This document shows positions 25,284 through 34,198 of a stretch of 48,047 nt of DNA, in pieces (within the stretch, counting starts at the first letter, position 1; each line of letters starts with the position of its first letter). The position numbers were made by a program, and so were the translations under genes. The notes below the pieces were generated by a model. The model searched no databases. It saw only the letters and a program-made list of their open reading frames with translations, and was not told the DNA's origin. This DNA is from Bacteroidales bacterium (GTDB taxonomy: Bacteria; Bacteroidota; Bacteroidia; Bacteroidales; WCHB1-69), in the NCBI GenBank assembly GCA_017633255.1, contig JAGBPS010000043.1, positions 1-48,047 on the forward strand, written 5' to 3'.

Positions 25284-28200
25284 TTAGTGATTAACTATGC
25301 ACTTTCTCACTGACATGTAGTCAGCTGTTTCGATGCGGAAGAAGTAAACACCATTCTCCAGGCTACTGACATCGAAGCTTTCCGAATCATTATTCACGTT
25401 GCGGCGCAACACCTCACGGCCTGTGGCGTCATAAATGGTTACACGACGCATATCTTTGGCATCAACCGTCACCACAGTATTGGCAGGATTGGGATAGAGA
25501 TTCCAGCTTGATGTACCATCAAACGAAGACACAGATTGTTGCGACTGTGTGACAACAATAACAGGATTACTATAAACCGCCGTATCCTCGCAATCGGTTC
25601 TGATCAAGAAACTGTATTGTGTACTTGGGGTCAGACCTTGAACAGTATAAATAGTTTCAACGAGGCCTGTGGTATCAACAATCATGTCATCTCCGGAAAG
25701 ATACAAAACGGTGTAACTTGCATCCTCGTTGTCCGAATTTACCCATGAGAGCGTGACACTAGTCGCACTGATGTCCTCAACCGAAAGATCAGTCACAGGC
25801 ATACAGATATCCGCAATTTTACTGATAACCAAGCTATCGATAAGAAGGCTGGACTTGTCAAAGGCTGTGTATTTGATAGCAACATACTTAACGCCAACAA
25901 CTTCCATTTGTTCAACATAGCGATTATAAACTTCATTAGTGATATCGGTTACTTCTGTACTCCAAACAAATGCACTGATATCATTGGTCGTAGTAGAATA
26001 ACCCACCGCAAAACTCTCTGCAAAGAAGCTTGACATTGCCCTATAGCCGAACTCGAATTGCACACCAGCGCCTGTGCCGGTAAGTTCAGGAGAAATCAGG
26101 TACTGCGGAGGATTCGGACTATTGGCAAAGGCAAAAAAGCCGATCCCACTCTCCGCATAAACGAACATATCCATGCGGTCTGTATATGCGCTTGTAGCGT
26201 GTACTGTCCAGCAGTTGTAGTTTCCGTCAGCTTCAAAGTCCTCGGTATATGGAAGTTCAAAAGCCTCACAAGCAGTCATCGCATCAATGAGAACCGGAGT
26301 AGATGCATCTTCTTCAGAGCAATTGGCGACCACCGCATACGTGATTGTAGCAGAGGGATACAAACCATTAATCGTATAATGTGTCTCCGTGACATTTGTG
26401 GCTACCACGCTGGTATCAGCCATATTATATATAGTATAAGTGGCACCATCGTTCACCACATCGGTCCAAAAGAGGGTGACACTGGTAGCAGTCGAGTTTC
26501 CGAATGCAAGATTAGTGACAGGCATACAACTCGGCAAGGCTTCAATTACCAAACTGTCGATATAAAGGGAATATGAAGCATTGGCAAAACTTTTGATAGC
26601 CACATACTTAATGCCGCTAACCATTACATCCTCATCAAAGCGGTCATAAAAGTAAGTAGGGATGCCCGTTATTCTGGTACTCCATACAAATGCGTCAATA
26701 TCATTGGTAGTGGTGGAATAACCAACCACGACACTATCGGAGCTGGAGGCTGAGAATGACATATAGCTAAAGCTCAGTCTCAGGCCATTATCCGTACCCG
26801 TAAGTTCAGGCGAGACGAGATACTGGGGTGGGTTGGCGGAAGATTCGAAAGCAAATACATATGTGCCGCTCTCAGCAAATGTAGCGAGCTCCATAGGGCC
26901 TGTTTCCAAAGCATCTGAATACACTGTCCAGCAATTGTAATATCCATTCTCCTCAAAACTTTCGACATAAGGGAGTTCAAAGGCCAGGCAATCAGTAAAA
27001 GCATCTACAGAAACAGCGTCAGAAGAAACGCTGTCCAAACAATGGGCGATTACCGAGAAGGTATAATGAGTGGCGGGAGTCAAACCAGTAAGCGTGTAGT
27101 GAGTGTCGGTAATTCCGGTAGCGACTTGAACGTTATTGTTCATCACGGTATAACTGACGGCGTTACTCATCCAGCTCAAGCTAACGCTGGTTGTACTCAC
27201 ACTTTCCACCAACAGCTGATCCACCGACGAACAATGTGGGACCATAGCTGTTATAGACACCTCATCGAGATAAATGTACGCATCATCACTTCCGTAATTG
27301 CTGGTACCCTGGAAATAGATTGTAACATTATGGCCAGTGTAAGCAGCCGAATCAAGAGGGAGTCCCACCTGCATCCAATCGTTGATAGAAGTAAGATTGG
27401 TGATAAGAGTATCACGTGTGGAGTTAGTGTCCACTGAAATAAACACGCTCAAATCTCCCCCATCAGGGTTTTTGCACCAAAACGACAAAATAGCATTCTC
27501 GCTAATGGTCACTGAAGGGGTGGAAAGGACATTTGTATTTCCATCTTCATTCACATAACTGTTGAATTTCAGGCCTGTTCCACTATAGCCTGTAGTATCA
27601 TGTTTCCACTTCCATGAATTTATGCTGGTAGTTCCCTCGCTGTTATCCCAGCAGGCAGGTATACCAGAAACGAGACCATTGAAATCTTCATGGAAAGGTA
27701 TCGTGCGGATTCCGCAACTCGTTTGCACACTGACTGTGGTAGGGGTTGATGACTCAGTGGCCGAACAATTTGCCACCACACTGAACTGATAGTTGGTACC
27801 AGGTGTCAAGCCTGTAACGACATACGAGTTACCACTACAGTTTGTAGCTAACACATTACCGGAGTTAGCATTATAAACCGTGTAAGTAGCTCCCGTATTC
27901 TGAGTATCTGTCCATTCGAGCAACACGCTATTACTTGCGGGGGTGGCGGTAAGGTTCATGACATGCGAGCAGGAAGCAGGAGCTTCGATACGGATATCAT
28001 CAATGGCCACTCCTTTTCCCCATCCAGCTTGAAAATCAAAGGCGATCTGGTAATCGGCAGTGATATTGGGCAAAGCCAGATTCTCTTCTGTCCAGTTCTC
28101 TATGGCATCGGTATAACTTGCCAGCAGCACCCATGAGGAAAGCTCAGAAGTGCGGTAATAAACTTTGAGTCCGTCATTATCGCCAACCCACGAACGCTGC

Positions 28201-29216
28201 AAGTGCCAGAAAGAAAGATGCACTGAAGGGCCGACATTTGTCAAATCAAGTTGAGGCGTAATCAGTTTTGCGGTGCCATCATAGCTGTCGGAAGTGATCA
28301 AAAAATTATGGCTGCCTGAATGGGCGCCAGTTGCAGGCTCATGATCTCCTGTACCCACGCGCCAAGTCCAAGCACCATTCTGTGTCCAACACGGAGGCAT
28401 GACACCACCTTCAAGATCCTCGACGAAAGGAATGGTGGAAGGCATACATACAGTTTGAGTGTTGATGGTCGTAACAGGGGACACTTCGGTAGCGGAGCAA
28501 TTAGCCACCACACCGAAGGTATAAGCAGTGGAATGGGCAAGATTTTGCACCACATAAGATTGAGCAGTAAGAGCTGTGGCCAAGGTATCGCCCGTTGTCA
28601 TATTCAACACCGTATAACTGTGACCACTAACCGTGTCAGACCAGCTGAGCATGACCGCATTGTAACCAGGAATGGCGGTAAGATTGGTGACCGGCATGCA
28701 GCTTGGAAGCGCTTCCACCGTCACATCATCGCAATACCAGTAATAGTAAATGTAATTGGGAGTATGTCTGAAAGCGATACGCGCACCGGCAGGAGCCTGG
28801 GTCATCGGCACAGTCAGTTCCCCGTAGGTAATATAATCTGAGTAGCTGACATTTTCCAATGCGACAAAAGAAGTTTCATCGTTTACATTGGTAAGATAGC
28901 CCACCTGAAACGAACCACAGCCTGTGTAATTTCCATCGGCTTTGGTCCACAGGGTAACCTGCGTTGTATTAATCGGGACTGAAAGTTCCGGCAGAGCCAC
29001 CACATTAGAGACGGCCCCTGAAAAACGAAGGCTATGATACCCGTTATGACCATTGCTGGTACGAACAGCCACGGTTCCCGGGCCCACAGAAACCCAACCT
29101 GTAGGAAGGCCCGAACTGACAGTTTCAAAATCTTCACTGATATAGGTCTGTGCCTGGATGGAAAAAGACAGCATCACAAGCGCAAACATCACTCTAAAAG
29201 CATTCTTATAATTCAT
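25284..29216 (-). CDS. T9SS-exported protein with alternating anchor-J-like and Fn3 domains
   Basis: This 1310-residue protein has a signal peptide (ending SIQAQ), then alternates jelly-roll domains of the choice-of-anchor-J type with fibronectin type III domains. The jelly-roll domains carry DFxxxxxGxxPxxW-like starts; the Fn3 starts are marked by repeated CMPVTNLT-like sequences. Two adjacent segments (~745-905 and ~985-1140) are closely similar internal duplicates. The end is a type A T9SS sorting domain: SWNLYPNPA, VTIYDATGREV, NGVYFFRIET. Such proteins are exported and anchored or released at the surface, often binding polysaccharide or host material. A TATCTTTG promoter lies upstream. 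Confidence 0.92.
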   Translation of the reverse strand: MNYKNAFRVMFALVMLSFSIQAQTYISEDFETVSSGLPTGWVSVGPGTVAVRTSNGHNGYHSLRFSGAVSNVVALPELSVPINTTQVTLWTKADGNYTGCGSFQVGYLTNVNDETSFVALENVSYSDYITYGELTVPMTQAPAGARIAFRHTPNYIYYYWYCDDVTVEALPSCMPVTNLTAIPGYNAVMLSWSDTVSGHSYTVLNMTTGDTLATALTAQSYVVQNLAHSTAYTFGVVANCSATEVSPVTTINTQTVCMPSTIPFVEDLEGGVMPPCWTQNGAWTWRVGTGDHEPATGAHSGSHNFLITSDSYDGTAKLITPQLDLTNVGPSVHLSFWHLQRSWVGDNDGLKVYYRTSELSSWVLLASYTDAIENWTEENLALPNITADYQIAFDFQAGWGKGVAIDDIRIEAPASCSHVMNLTATPASNSVLLEWTDTQNTGATYTVYNANSGNVLATNCSGNSYVVTGLTPGTNYQFSVVANCSATESSTPTTVSVQTSCGIRTIPFHEDFNGLVSGIPACWDNSEGTTSINSWKWKHDTTGYSGTGLKFNSYVNEDGNTNVLSTPSVTISENAILSFWCKNPDGGDLSVFISVDTNSTRDTLITNLTSINDWMQVGLPLDSAAYTGHNVTIYFQGTSNYGSDDAYIYLDEVSITAMVPHCSSVDQLLVESVSTTSVSLSWMSNAVSYTVMNNNVQVATGITDTHYTLTGLTPATHYTFSVIAHCLDSVSSDAVSVDAFTDCLAFELPYVESFEENGYYNCWTVYSDALETGPMELATFAESGTYVFAFESSANPPQYLVSPELTGTDNGLRLSFSYMSFSASSSDSVVVGYSTTTNDIDAFVWSTRITGIPTYFYDRFDEDVMVSGIKYVAIKSFANASYSLYIDSLVIEALPSCMPVTNLAFGNSTATSVTLFWTDVVNDGATYTIYNMADTSVVATNVTETHYTINGLYPSATITYAVVANCSEEDASTPVLIDAMTACEAFELPYTEDFEADGNYNCWTVHATSAYTDRMDMFVYAESGIGFFAFANSPNPPQYLISPELTGTGAGVQFEFGYRAMSSFFAESFAVGYSTTTNDISAFVWSTEVTDITNEVYNRYVEQMEVVGVKYVAIKYTAFDKSSLLIDSLVISKIADICMPVTDLSVEDISATSVTLSWVNSDNEDASYTVLYLSGDDMIVDTTGLVETIYTVQGLTPSTQYSFLIRTDCEDTAVYSNPVIVVTQSQQSVSSFDGTSSWNLYPNPANTVVTVDAKDMRRVTIYDATGREVLRRNVNNDSESFDVSSLENGVYFFRIETADYMSVRKCIVNH

Positions 29217-29264
29217 CTATATTCAGTATTTTATATCCTTATTAATTTAAAATTTTTGAGGGCG

Positions 29265-29272
29265 CAAAGATA
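29265..29272 (-). promoter_or_regulatory. -7 element for the T9SS gene
   Basis: Minus-strand TATCTTTG, 49 bases before the ATG at 29216. Confidence 0.65.
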
Positions 29273-29363
29273 CGAAAAAAAAAAACAATTGAACGACAGG
29301 CTTTTAAATCAATATTTTTTTCAATTGCCGAGTTAAGCAATTCACCAATTGAAAAAGATTCCG

Positions 29364-29371
29364 TATCTTTG
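29364..29371 (+). promoter_or_regulatory. -7 element for uvrA
   Basis: TATCTTTG, 30 bases before the uvrA ATG. Confidence 0.65.
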
Positions 29372-29400
29372 CAGTTTGTCATCTATTGAAGCAGGCAGAC

Positions 29401-32232
29401 ATGTCAGAAGAAACGAATAGCGAGAAAATCATCATCAGGGGGGCGAGAGTCAACAACCTGAAAAACATAGACGTAGAAATTCCACGCAACCGTTTGGTTG
29501 TCATCACCGGACTATCGGGCTCGGGTAAGAGCTCACTGGCCTTTGACACGCTGTATGCCGAGGGTCAGCGACGTTATGTGGAAAGTTTAAGCTCATACGC
29601 GCGGCAGTTCATGGGCAAGATCTCCAAGCCCGACGTGGACAGTGTCACGGGCATTCCGCCCGCCATCGCCATTGAGCAGCGGGTCATTTCGCGCAACCCG
29701 CGTTCCACGGTGGGCACCACCACTGAGATTTACGAGTATCTGAAACTGTTGTTCGCGCGTATTGGCCGCACATACTCTCCCATCAGCGGCAAGGAGGTGA
29801 AACGGGAAAATGTGGGTGATGTCATCAGCTACCTGAGGGGAATTTCCTCCGGCACTGTGGTTTATATTCTGTCGCCGTTGCAGATATTCTCAGGGCGCAC
29901 CCCTGCCGAACAGCTGGAGATATTGAAACAGCAAGGCTTCAGCAGAATTTTCTATAACAAAGAACTGAAAGAAATTGACGAAGTGCTGGCCGGCAAAGTC
30001 AGCAAGAACGCCGACATTTACATCCTCATCGACCGCTTCAAATCAGAACGTTTGGAGGACAACCTGCCACGTCTTAGCGGCTCCATCGAGACCGCCTTTT
30101 ACGAAGGCAAAGGCAGCTGTGTCATCCAGTACGAAGCAGAGGGCAAGGTGAAGCGCAACAAATTCAGCAACCTGTTCGAGGCGGACGGCATCGTCTTCGA
30201 GGAACCATCGGTCAACCTATTCAGTTTCAACAACCCGTACGGTTGCTGCAAGACTTGCGGCGGCACCGGCATGGTGGAAGGCATCGACCCCGACCTGGTC
30301 ATCCCCGACCGCAGCCTGTCGGTATATGACGGAGCTGTAGTTTGCTGGCGCGGCCAGGTGATGAGCGAATGGAAAGACTACTTTGTGCGCAATGCCGCGA
30401 AGGAAGGCTTTCCCATCCACCGTCCCATCGACGAGCTAAGCGAGAAAGAATTTGACCTGCTATGGAACGGATGGCCATACAAGAACATTGAAGGCGTGAA
30501 GCAGTTCTTTGAATTTGTGGAGAAGAACATCTACAAAATCCAATACCGTGTGATGCAGTCGCGCTACCGTGGCCGCACGCTCTGTCCCGACTGCAAGGGC
30601 ACCCGCCTGCGCAAAGACGCCAATTACGTGAAAGTCGGTGGCAAAACCATCACCGAGCTGATGCTGATGCCCGTGGAACAGCTGTATCACTTCTTCAAAG
30701 AATTCAATTACAAAAACGAGACAGAAGAGCAGATTGCCCACCAACTGGTCAGCGAGCTGGTCAACCGCATCGGTTTTTTAGTGGATGTGGGCTTGGGTTA
30801 CCTGACGCTGAACCGCAACAGTCGTACGCTGTCAGGTGGTGAGTCACAGCGCATCAATTTGGCCACTTCCCTGGGCAGCAGTTTAGTGGGTTCACTGTAC
30901 ATATTGGACGAGCCCAGCATCGGTCTGCATGTACGTGACACGCAGCGACTTATATCTGTCCTCAAGAGACTGCGTGATATTGGCAACACGGTAGTTATCG
31001 TAGAGCATGATGAAGAAATCATCCGTGCGGCGGACTATATCATTGACATCGGTCCCGAGGCCGGACGTTTAGGCGGAAAGGTGGTATTTGCCGGTGATAT
31101 CAAGCAGTTGCTCAGGCAGAAAGACAACCTTACCGCCGCTTACCTGCGAGGCATGACCGAACCCGAAAAGGCTGGGAATCTATACATTAAAGCACCTGCC
31201 AAACGCAGGAAATGGCGCAATTACGTAGAAATTATCGGGGCTTCGGAAAACAATCTGAAAGGGGTGGATGTGAAGATTCCATTGGAGATTTTCACGGTGG
31301 TGACCGGAGTGAGCGGTTCGGGCAAGAGCTCACTCATCAAGAACATCCTCTACCCTGCCCTGAAGCGTATGCTGAACGAGACGGCAGACAAGCCCGGCAG
31401 ACACAGCCGCATCAATGCTGACCTGAGCAAAATCAGCGATGTGGTGATGGTGGACCAAAACCCTATCGGACGCTCAACACGCTCCAACCCTGTTACTTAT
31501 ATCAAAGCTTACGACCTCATCCGCGACCTTTACGCTGACCAGCCTTTGGCCAAGCAGCGCAATTACAAAGCCGGCTTTTTCTCGTTCAACAGTCCCGGCG
31601 GCCGCTGCGAGGAATGCGAGGGCGAGGGTGTAGTGCACATCGAGATGCAATTCATGGCCGATGTCGATCTGGTATGCTCCGAATGTGGCGGCAGCCGTTT
31701 CAAGGAAGAAGTTTTGGACATCAAAGTAGGCGGCAACACCATCAGCGACATCCTCAACATGACCATTAACCAGGCTGTGGAATTCTTCAAGAGTCTGCCA
31801 TCACAAAAAATCATCGACAATATTATCGCTAAGCTCACTCCCCTGCAGGATGTAGGTTTAGGCTACCTAAAGATGGGGCAGTCTTCCTCCACCCTCTCTG
31901 GCGGTGAGGCACAGCGCGTGAAGCTGGCCTATTATTTGTCGCTCGGCAACAACCAGCAGAACACCCTTTTCATCTTCGATGAGCCGACAACGGGTTTGCA
32001 CTTCCACGATATCCACAAACTATACGAATCCTTCAACCGACTGATTGAGAAAGGCAATTCCATTCTGGTAATTGAGCATAATCTGGAGTTAATCAAATGT
32101 GCCGACTGGGTGATTGACATGGGACCTGAAGGCGGAGACCAAGGTGGCAAGATTATCTTCGAGGGCAAACCCGAGGATTTAATCAAGTGCAAGAAATCAC
32201 ATACCGGGAAGGCGTTGCAGGGGAAGGTTTAG
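29401..32232 (+). CDS. uvrA: Excinuclease ABC subunit A
   Basis: UvrA is the damage-sensing ATPase of nucleotide excision repair and works with UvrB. The 943-residue length is normal. It has two ABC ATPase halves: first Walker [10 protein letters not shown] (~37) and signature LSGGESQR (~477); second Walker [10 protein letters not shown] (~636) and LSGGEAQR (~834). A four-Cys zinc site is visible at CEECEGEG...CSECGG (~737-765), and CKTCGG and CPDCKG pairs lie in the first half. The ATG at 29401 fits the promoter; the TTG at 29386 is the alternative. Downstream is a non-coding repeat cluster. Confidence 0.97.
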   Translation: MSEETNSEKIIIRGARVNNLKNIDVEIPRNRLVVITGLSGSGKSSLAFDTLYAEGQRRYVESLSSYARQFMGKISKPDVDSVTGIPPAIAIEQRVISRNPRSTVGTTTEIYEYLKLLFARIGRTYSPISGKEVKRENVGDVISYLRGISSGTVVYILSPLQIFSGRTPAEQLEILKQQGFSRIFYNKELKEIDEVLAGKVSKNADIYILIDRFKSERLEDNLPRLSGSIETAFYEGKGSCVIQYEAEGKVKRNKFSNLFEADGIVFEEPSVNLFSFNNPYGCCKTCGGTGMVEGIDPDLVIPDRSLSVYDGAVVCWRGQVMSEWKDYFVRNAAKEGFPIHRPIDELSEKEFDLLWNGWPYKNIEGVKQFFEFVEKNIYKIQYRVMQSRYRGRTLCPDCKGTRLRKDANYVKVGGKTITELMLMPVEQLYHFFKEFNYKNETEEQIAHQLVSELVNRIGFLVDVGLGYLTLNRNSRTLSGGESQRINLATSLGSSLVGSLYILDEPSIGLHVRDTQRLISVLKRLRDIGNTVVIVEHDEEIIRAADYIIDIGPEAGRLGGKVVFAGDIKQLLRQKDNLTAAYLRGMTEPEKAGNLYIKAPAKRRKWRNYVEIIGASENNLKGVDVKIPLEIFTVVTGVSGSGKSSLIKNILYPALKRMLNETADKPGRHSRINADLSKISDVVMVDQNPIGRSTRSNPVTYIKAYDLIRDLYADQPLAKQRNYKAGFFSFNSPGGRCEECEGEGVVHIEMQFMADVDLVCSECGGSRFKEEVLDIKVGGNTISDILNMTINQAVEFFKSLPSQKIIDNIIAKLTPLQDVGLGYLKMGQSSSTLSGGEAQRVKLAYYLSLGNNQQNTLFIFDEPTTGLHFHDIHKLYESFNRLIEKGNSILVIEHNLELIKCADWVIDMGPEGGDQGGKIIFEGKPEDLIKCKKSHTGKALQGKV

Positions 32233-32253
32233 TCAAGTTACAGGTTGCAGTAG

Positions 32254-32356
32254 GGACGCACTGCGTGCGTCCGTGGGGGGAGTCTCATGCTGCGCATTCA
32301 AGGGGAGTTTCGGGCTATGCCCTCAAGGGGAGTCTCGCTTCGCTCGAGGGGAGTTT
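32254..32356. repeat. GGGGAGT tandem hairpin cluster after uvrA
   Basis: First a perfect palindrome with arms GGACGCAC/GTGCGTCC (32254-32272). Then units start GGGGAGT at 32277, 32302, 32327 and 32348, spaced 25, 25 and 21 bases. Each spacer carries a different small inverted repeat: ATG/CAT, GGGC/GCCC and CTCG/CGAG. Confidence 0.75.
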
Positions 32357-32400
32357 AGAACATATTATTTCCGTTTTTCCACTTCAAAAATCTTAAAAAT

Positions 32401-32429
32401 TCAAAATTCACAATTCAAAATTCAGTTTA
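32401..32429 (+). repeat. Period-7 array between uvrA and tRNA-Gln
   Basis: TCAAAAT, TCACAAT, TCAAAAT, TCAGTTT units in a row. Confidence 0.65.
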
Positions 32430-32503
32430 TAATATTAATTATCAGCAACATATATCATTTTAGATTTTTTCATTTTTTTATTCTTCAATAAAGAAAAAAG
32501 ATG

Positions 32504-32511
32504 TATCTTTG
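32504..32511 (+). promoter_or_regulatory. -7 element for tRNA-Gln
   Basis: TATCTTTG, 16 bases before the mature tRNA 5' end. Confidence 0.65.
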
Positions 32512-32527
32512 CAACCTCATTAGACGA

Positions 32528-32598
32528 TGACCAATGGTGTAATGGTAGCACTACAGTTTTTGGTACTGTCTGTCTAGGTTCGAATCCTGGTTGGTCAA
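32528..32598 (+). tRNA. tRNA-Gln (anticodon TTG)
   Basis: The cloverleaf closes: acceptor TGACCAA/TTGGTCA, anticodon stem ACAGT/ACTGT with loop TTTTGGT (anticodon TTG, reads CAA), and T arm CTAGG-TTCGAAT-CCTGG. The discriminator is A and CCA is not encoded. A terminator follows. Confidence 0.95.
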
Positions 32599-32605
32599 CT
32601 AAGCG

Positions 32606-32635
32606 AACTCTCACTTCACGAAGTGGGAGTTTTTT
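32606..32635 (+). terminator. Terminator after tRNA-Gln
   Basis: ACTCTCACTTC and GAAGTGGGAGT form a hairpin (one G-T pair) followed by six T residues. Confidence 0.85.
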
Positions 32636-32693
32636 GTAAAGAAGGAAAGATATGCGGGGGCGATGAGCCCCCTTTGTGTTGTAAGGGGAAACA

Positions 32694-32750
32694 TGGAAAC
32701 TGGAAACTGGAAACTGAAAACTGAACGTTGAAAGTTGAAAATTGATAGTT
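32694..32750 (+). repeat. Period-7 array upstream of nusA
   Basis: Eight units in phase: TGGAAAC three times, then TGAAAAC, TGAACGT, TGAAAGT, TGAAAAT, TGATAGT. A GGGGGC/GCCCCC palindrome lies just before (32656-32672). Confidence 0.75.
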
Positions 32751-32825
32751 GGGAAATTGATGGAGAAAAGCAAACATTGCATAAAAAAAACAATAATAAC
32801 ATATAAAAAACAAAATTAAACAAAA

Positions 32826-34073
32826 ATGGAAGACAACAGTTTGAATTTAATTGAAACCTTTGCCGAGTTCAAGGAGTTCAAGAATATTGACAGAGAAACA
32901 CTGATGCGCATTCTGGAAGATGTTTTCCGTTCCGCTTTGACGAAGAAGTACGGTCCTGACGCCAACTTCGAAATCATTGTGAATGTGGACCGTGGAGACT
33001 TGGAAATCCAGCGCTACCGTGAAATTGTGGAAGACGGCGAGGTGGAGAATGAATTCACCCAGATAGCCCTGTCGGAGGCCATCAAGATTGAGCCCGACTT
33101 CGAGGTTGGTGAAGAGGTGATGGAGAACATTAAGCTGACTGACTTTGCGAGAAGAGAGATTTTGGCACTGCGTCAGAACCTGATCACCAAGGTGATGGAA
33201 TACGAAAAAGACCTTGTATATAAGAAATATGAACACCGCATCGGCGAGTTGGTTTCCGGCGAGGTGAGCCAGGTATGGCGCAAGGAAATCCTGGTAATTG
33301 ACGAGGACGGTGTAGAGCTGGTGCTGCCGAAAGCCGAGCAGATTCCCGCTGACAAATACAAGAAAGGCGACACGCTGACCGCTGTGGTTTTGAGAGTGGA
33401 AGTCCGCGCTTCAAGCCTGCTGATTATCATCTCCAGAACTGCTCCTACCTTCTTGGAAAGACTGATGGAGACCGAGATTCCCGAAATCAACGACGGTCTC
33501 ATCACCATCAAGAATGTGGTACGTGCTCCCGGTGAAAGAGCCAAGGTGCTGGTGGAATCTTACGACGACAGAATCGACCCCGTTGGTGCCTGCGTTGGTA
33601 TGAAAGGCAGCCGTATCCACAGCATTGTGCGTGAGTTGCGCAACGAGAATATCGATGTCATCAACTACACATCCAATGTTGAACTGTTGATCAGCAGAGC
33701 CCTGAGTCCCGCCAAGATCACTTCCATCGAAATCAATGAGGAAAACAAGACCGCCAATGTATATATGAAGTCAGACCAGGTATCACTGGCCATCGGCAAG
33801 GGCGGTTACAATATCAAACTGGCTAGCAAACTGGCAGGTTATGACATTGACATCTTCCGCGACGATGTAGCTGAGGAAGAGGACGTTGACCTGGACGAAT
33901 TCAAGGACGAATTCGATGACTGGGTGATCGAGGCCTTCAAGAAAATCGGCTGCGACACCGCCAAGAACGTGCTGGCCATCGAACGCAACGAACTAGTGCA
34001 GCGTACCGACCTTGAGGAAGAGACTGTTGACGAAGTGCTGGCGTCCATCAAGAAAGAATTGGAAATTGAATAA
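32826..34073 (+). CDS. nusA: Transcription termination/antitermination factor NusA
   Basis: NusA binds RNA polymerase and nascent RNA and modulates pausing, termination and antitermination. This 415-residue protein has the N-terminal polymerase-binding domain, an S1 domain (VSGEVSQVWRKEILVIDEDG), and two KH domains, including GACVGMKGSRIHSIVREL and the second GKGGYNIKLASKLAGYDIDI. A short helix-hairpin-helix-like tail follows an acidic linker, and the protein ends IKKELEIE. It heads the nusA-infB-pdxA cluster. rimP, which often precedes nusA in bacteria, is absent; a tRNA and its terminator lie there instead. I see no TAnnTTTG box upstream. Confidence 0.96.
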   Translation: MEDNSLNLIETFAEFKEFKNIDRETLMRILEDVFRSALTKKYGPDANFEIIVNVDRGDLEIQRYREIVEDGEVENEFTQIALSEAIKIEPDFEVGEEVMENIKLTDFARREILALRQNLITKVMEYEKDLVYKKYEHRIGELVSGEVSQVWRKEILVIDEDGVELVLPKAEQIPADKYKKGDTLTAVVLRVEVRASSLLIIISRTAPTFLERLMETEIPEINDGLITIKNVVRAPGERAKVLVESYDDRIDPVGACVGMKGSRIHSIVRELRNENIDVINYTSNVELLISRALSPAKITSIEINEENKTANVYMKSDQVSLAIGKGGYNIKLASKLAGYDIDIFRDDVAEEEDVDLDEFKDEFDDWVIEAFKKIGCDTAKNVLAIERNELVQRTDLEEETVDEVLASIKKELEIE

Positions 34074-34195
34074 AACTGAAAACTGACAGTTGAAAACTGA
34101 AAATCAAGAACTAAAAATTAAAAAAATTAATTGAAACTGAAAACTGGAAGATAAAACAACTTTCAACTTTCAACTTTCAACTTTCAACTTAAAAT
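34074..34195 (+). repeat. Long period-7 array between nusA and infB
   Basis: The array begins directly at the nusA stop with TGAAAAC, TGACAGT, TGAAAAC and TGAAAAT-like units and ends with CAACTTT repeated four times before AAAATAATATG. It fills nearly the whole 125-base spacer. Confidence 0.75.
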
Positions 34196-34198
34196 AAT

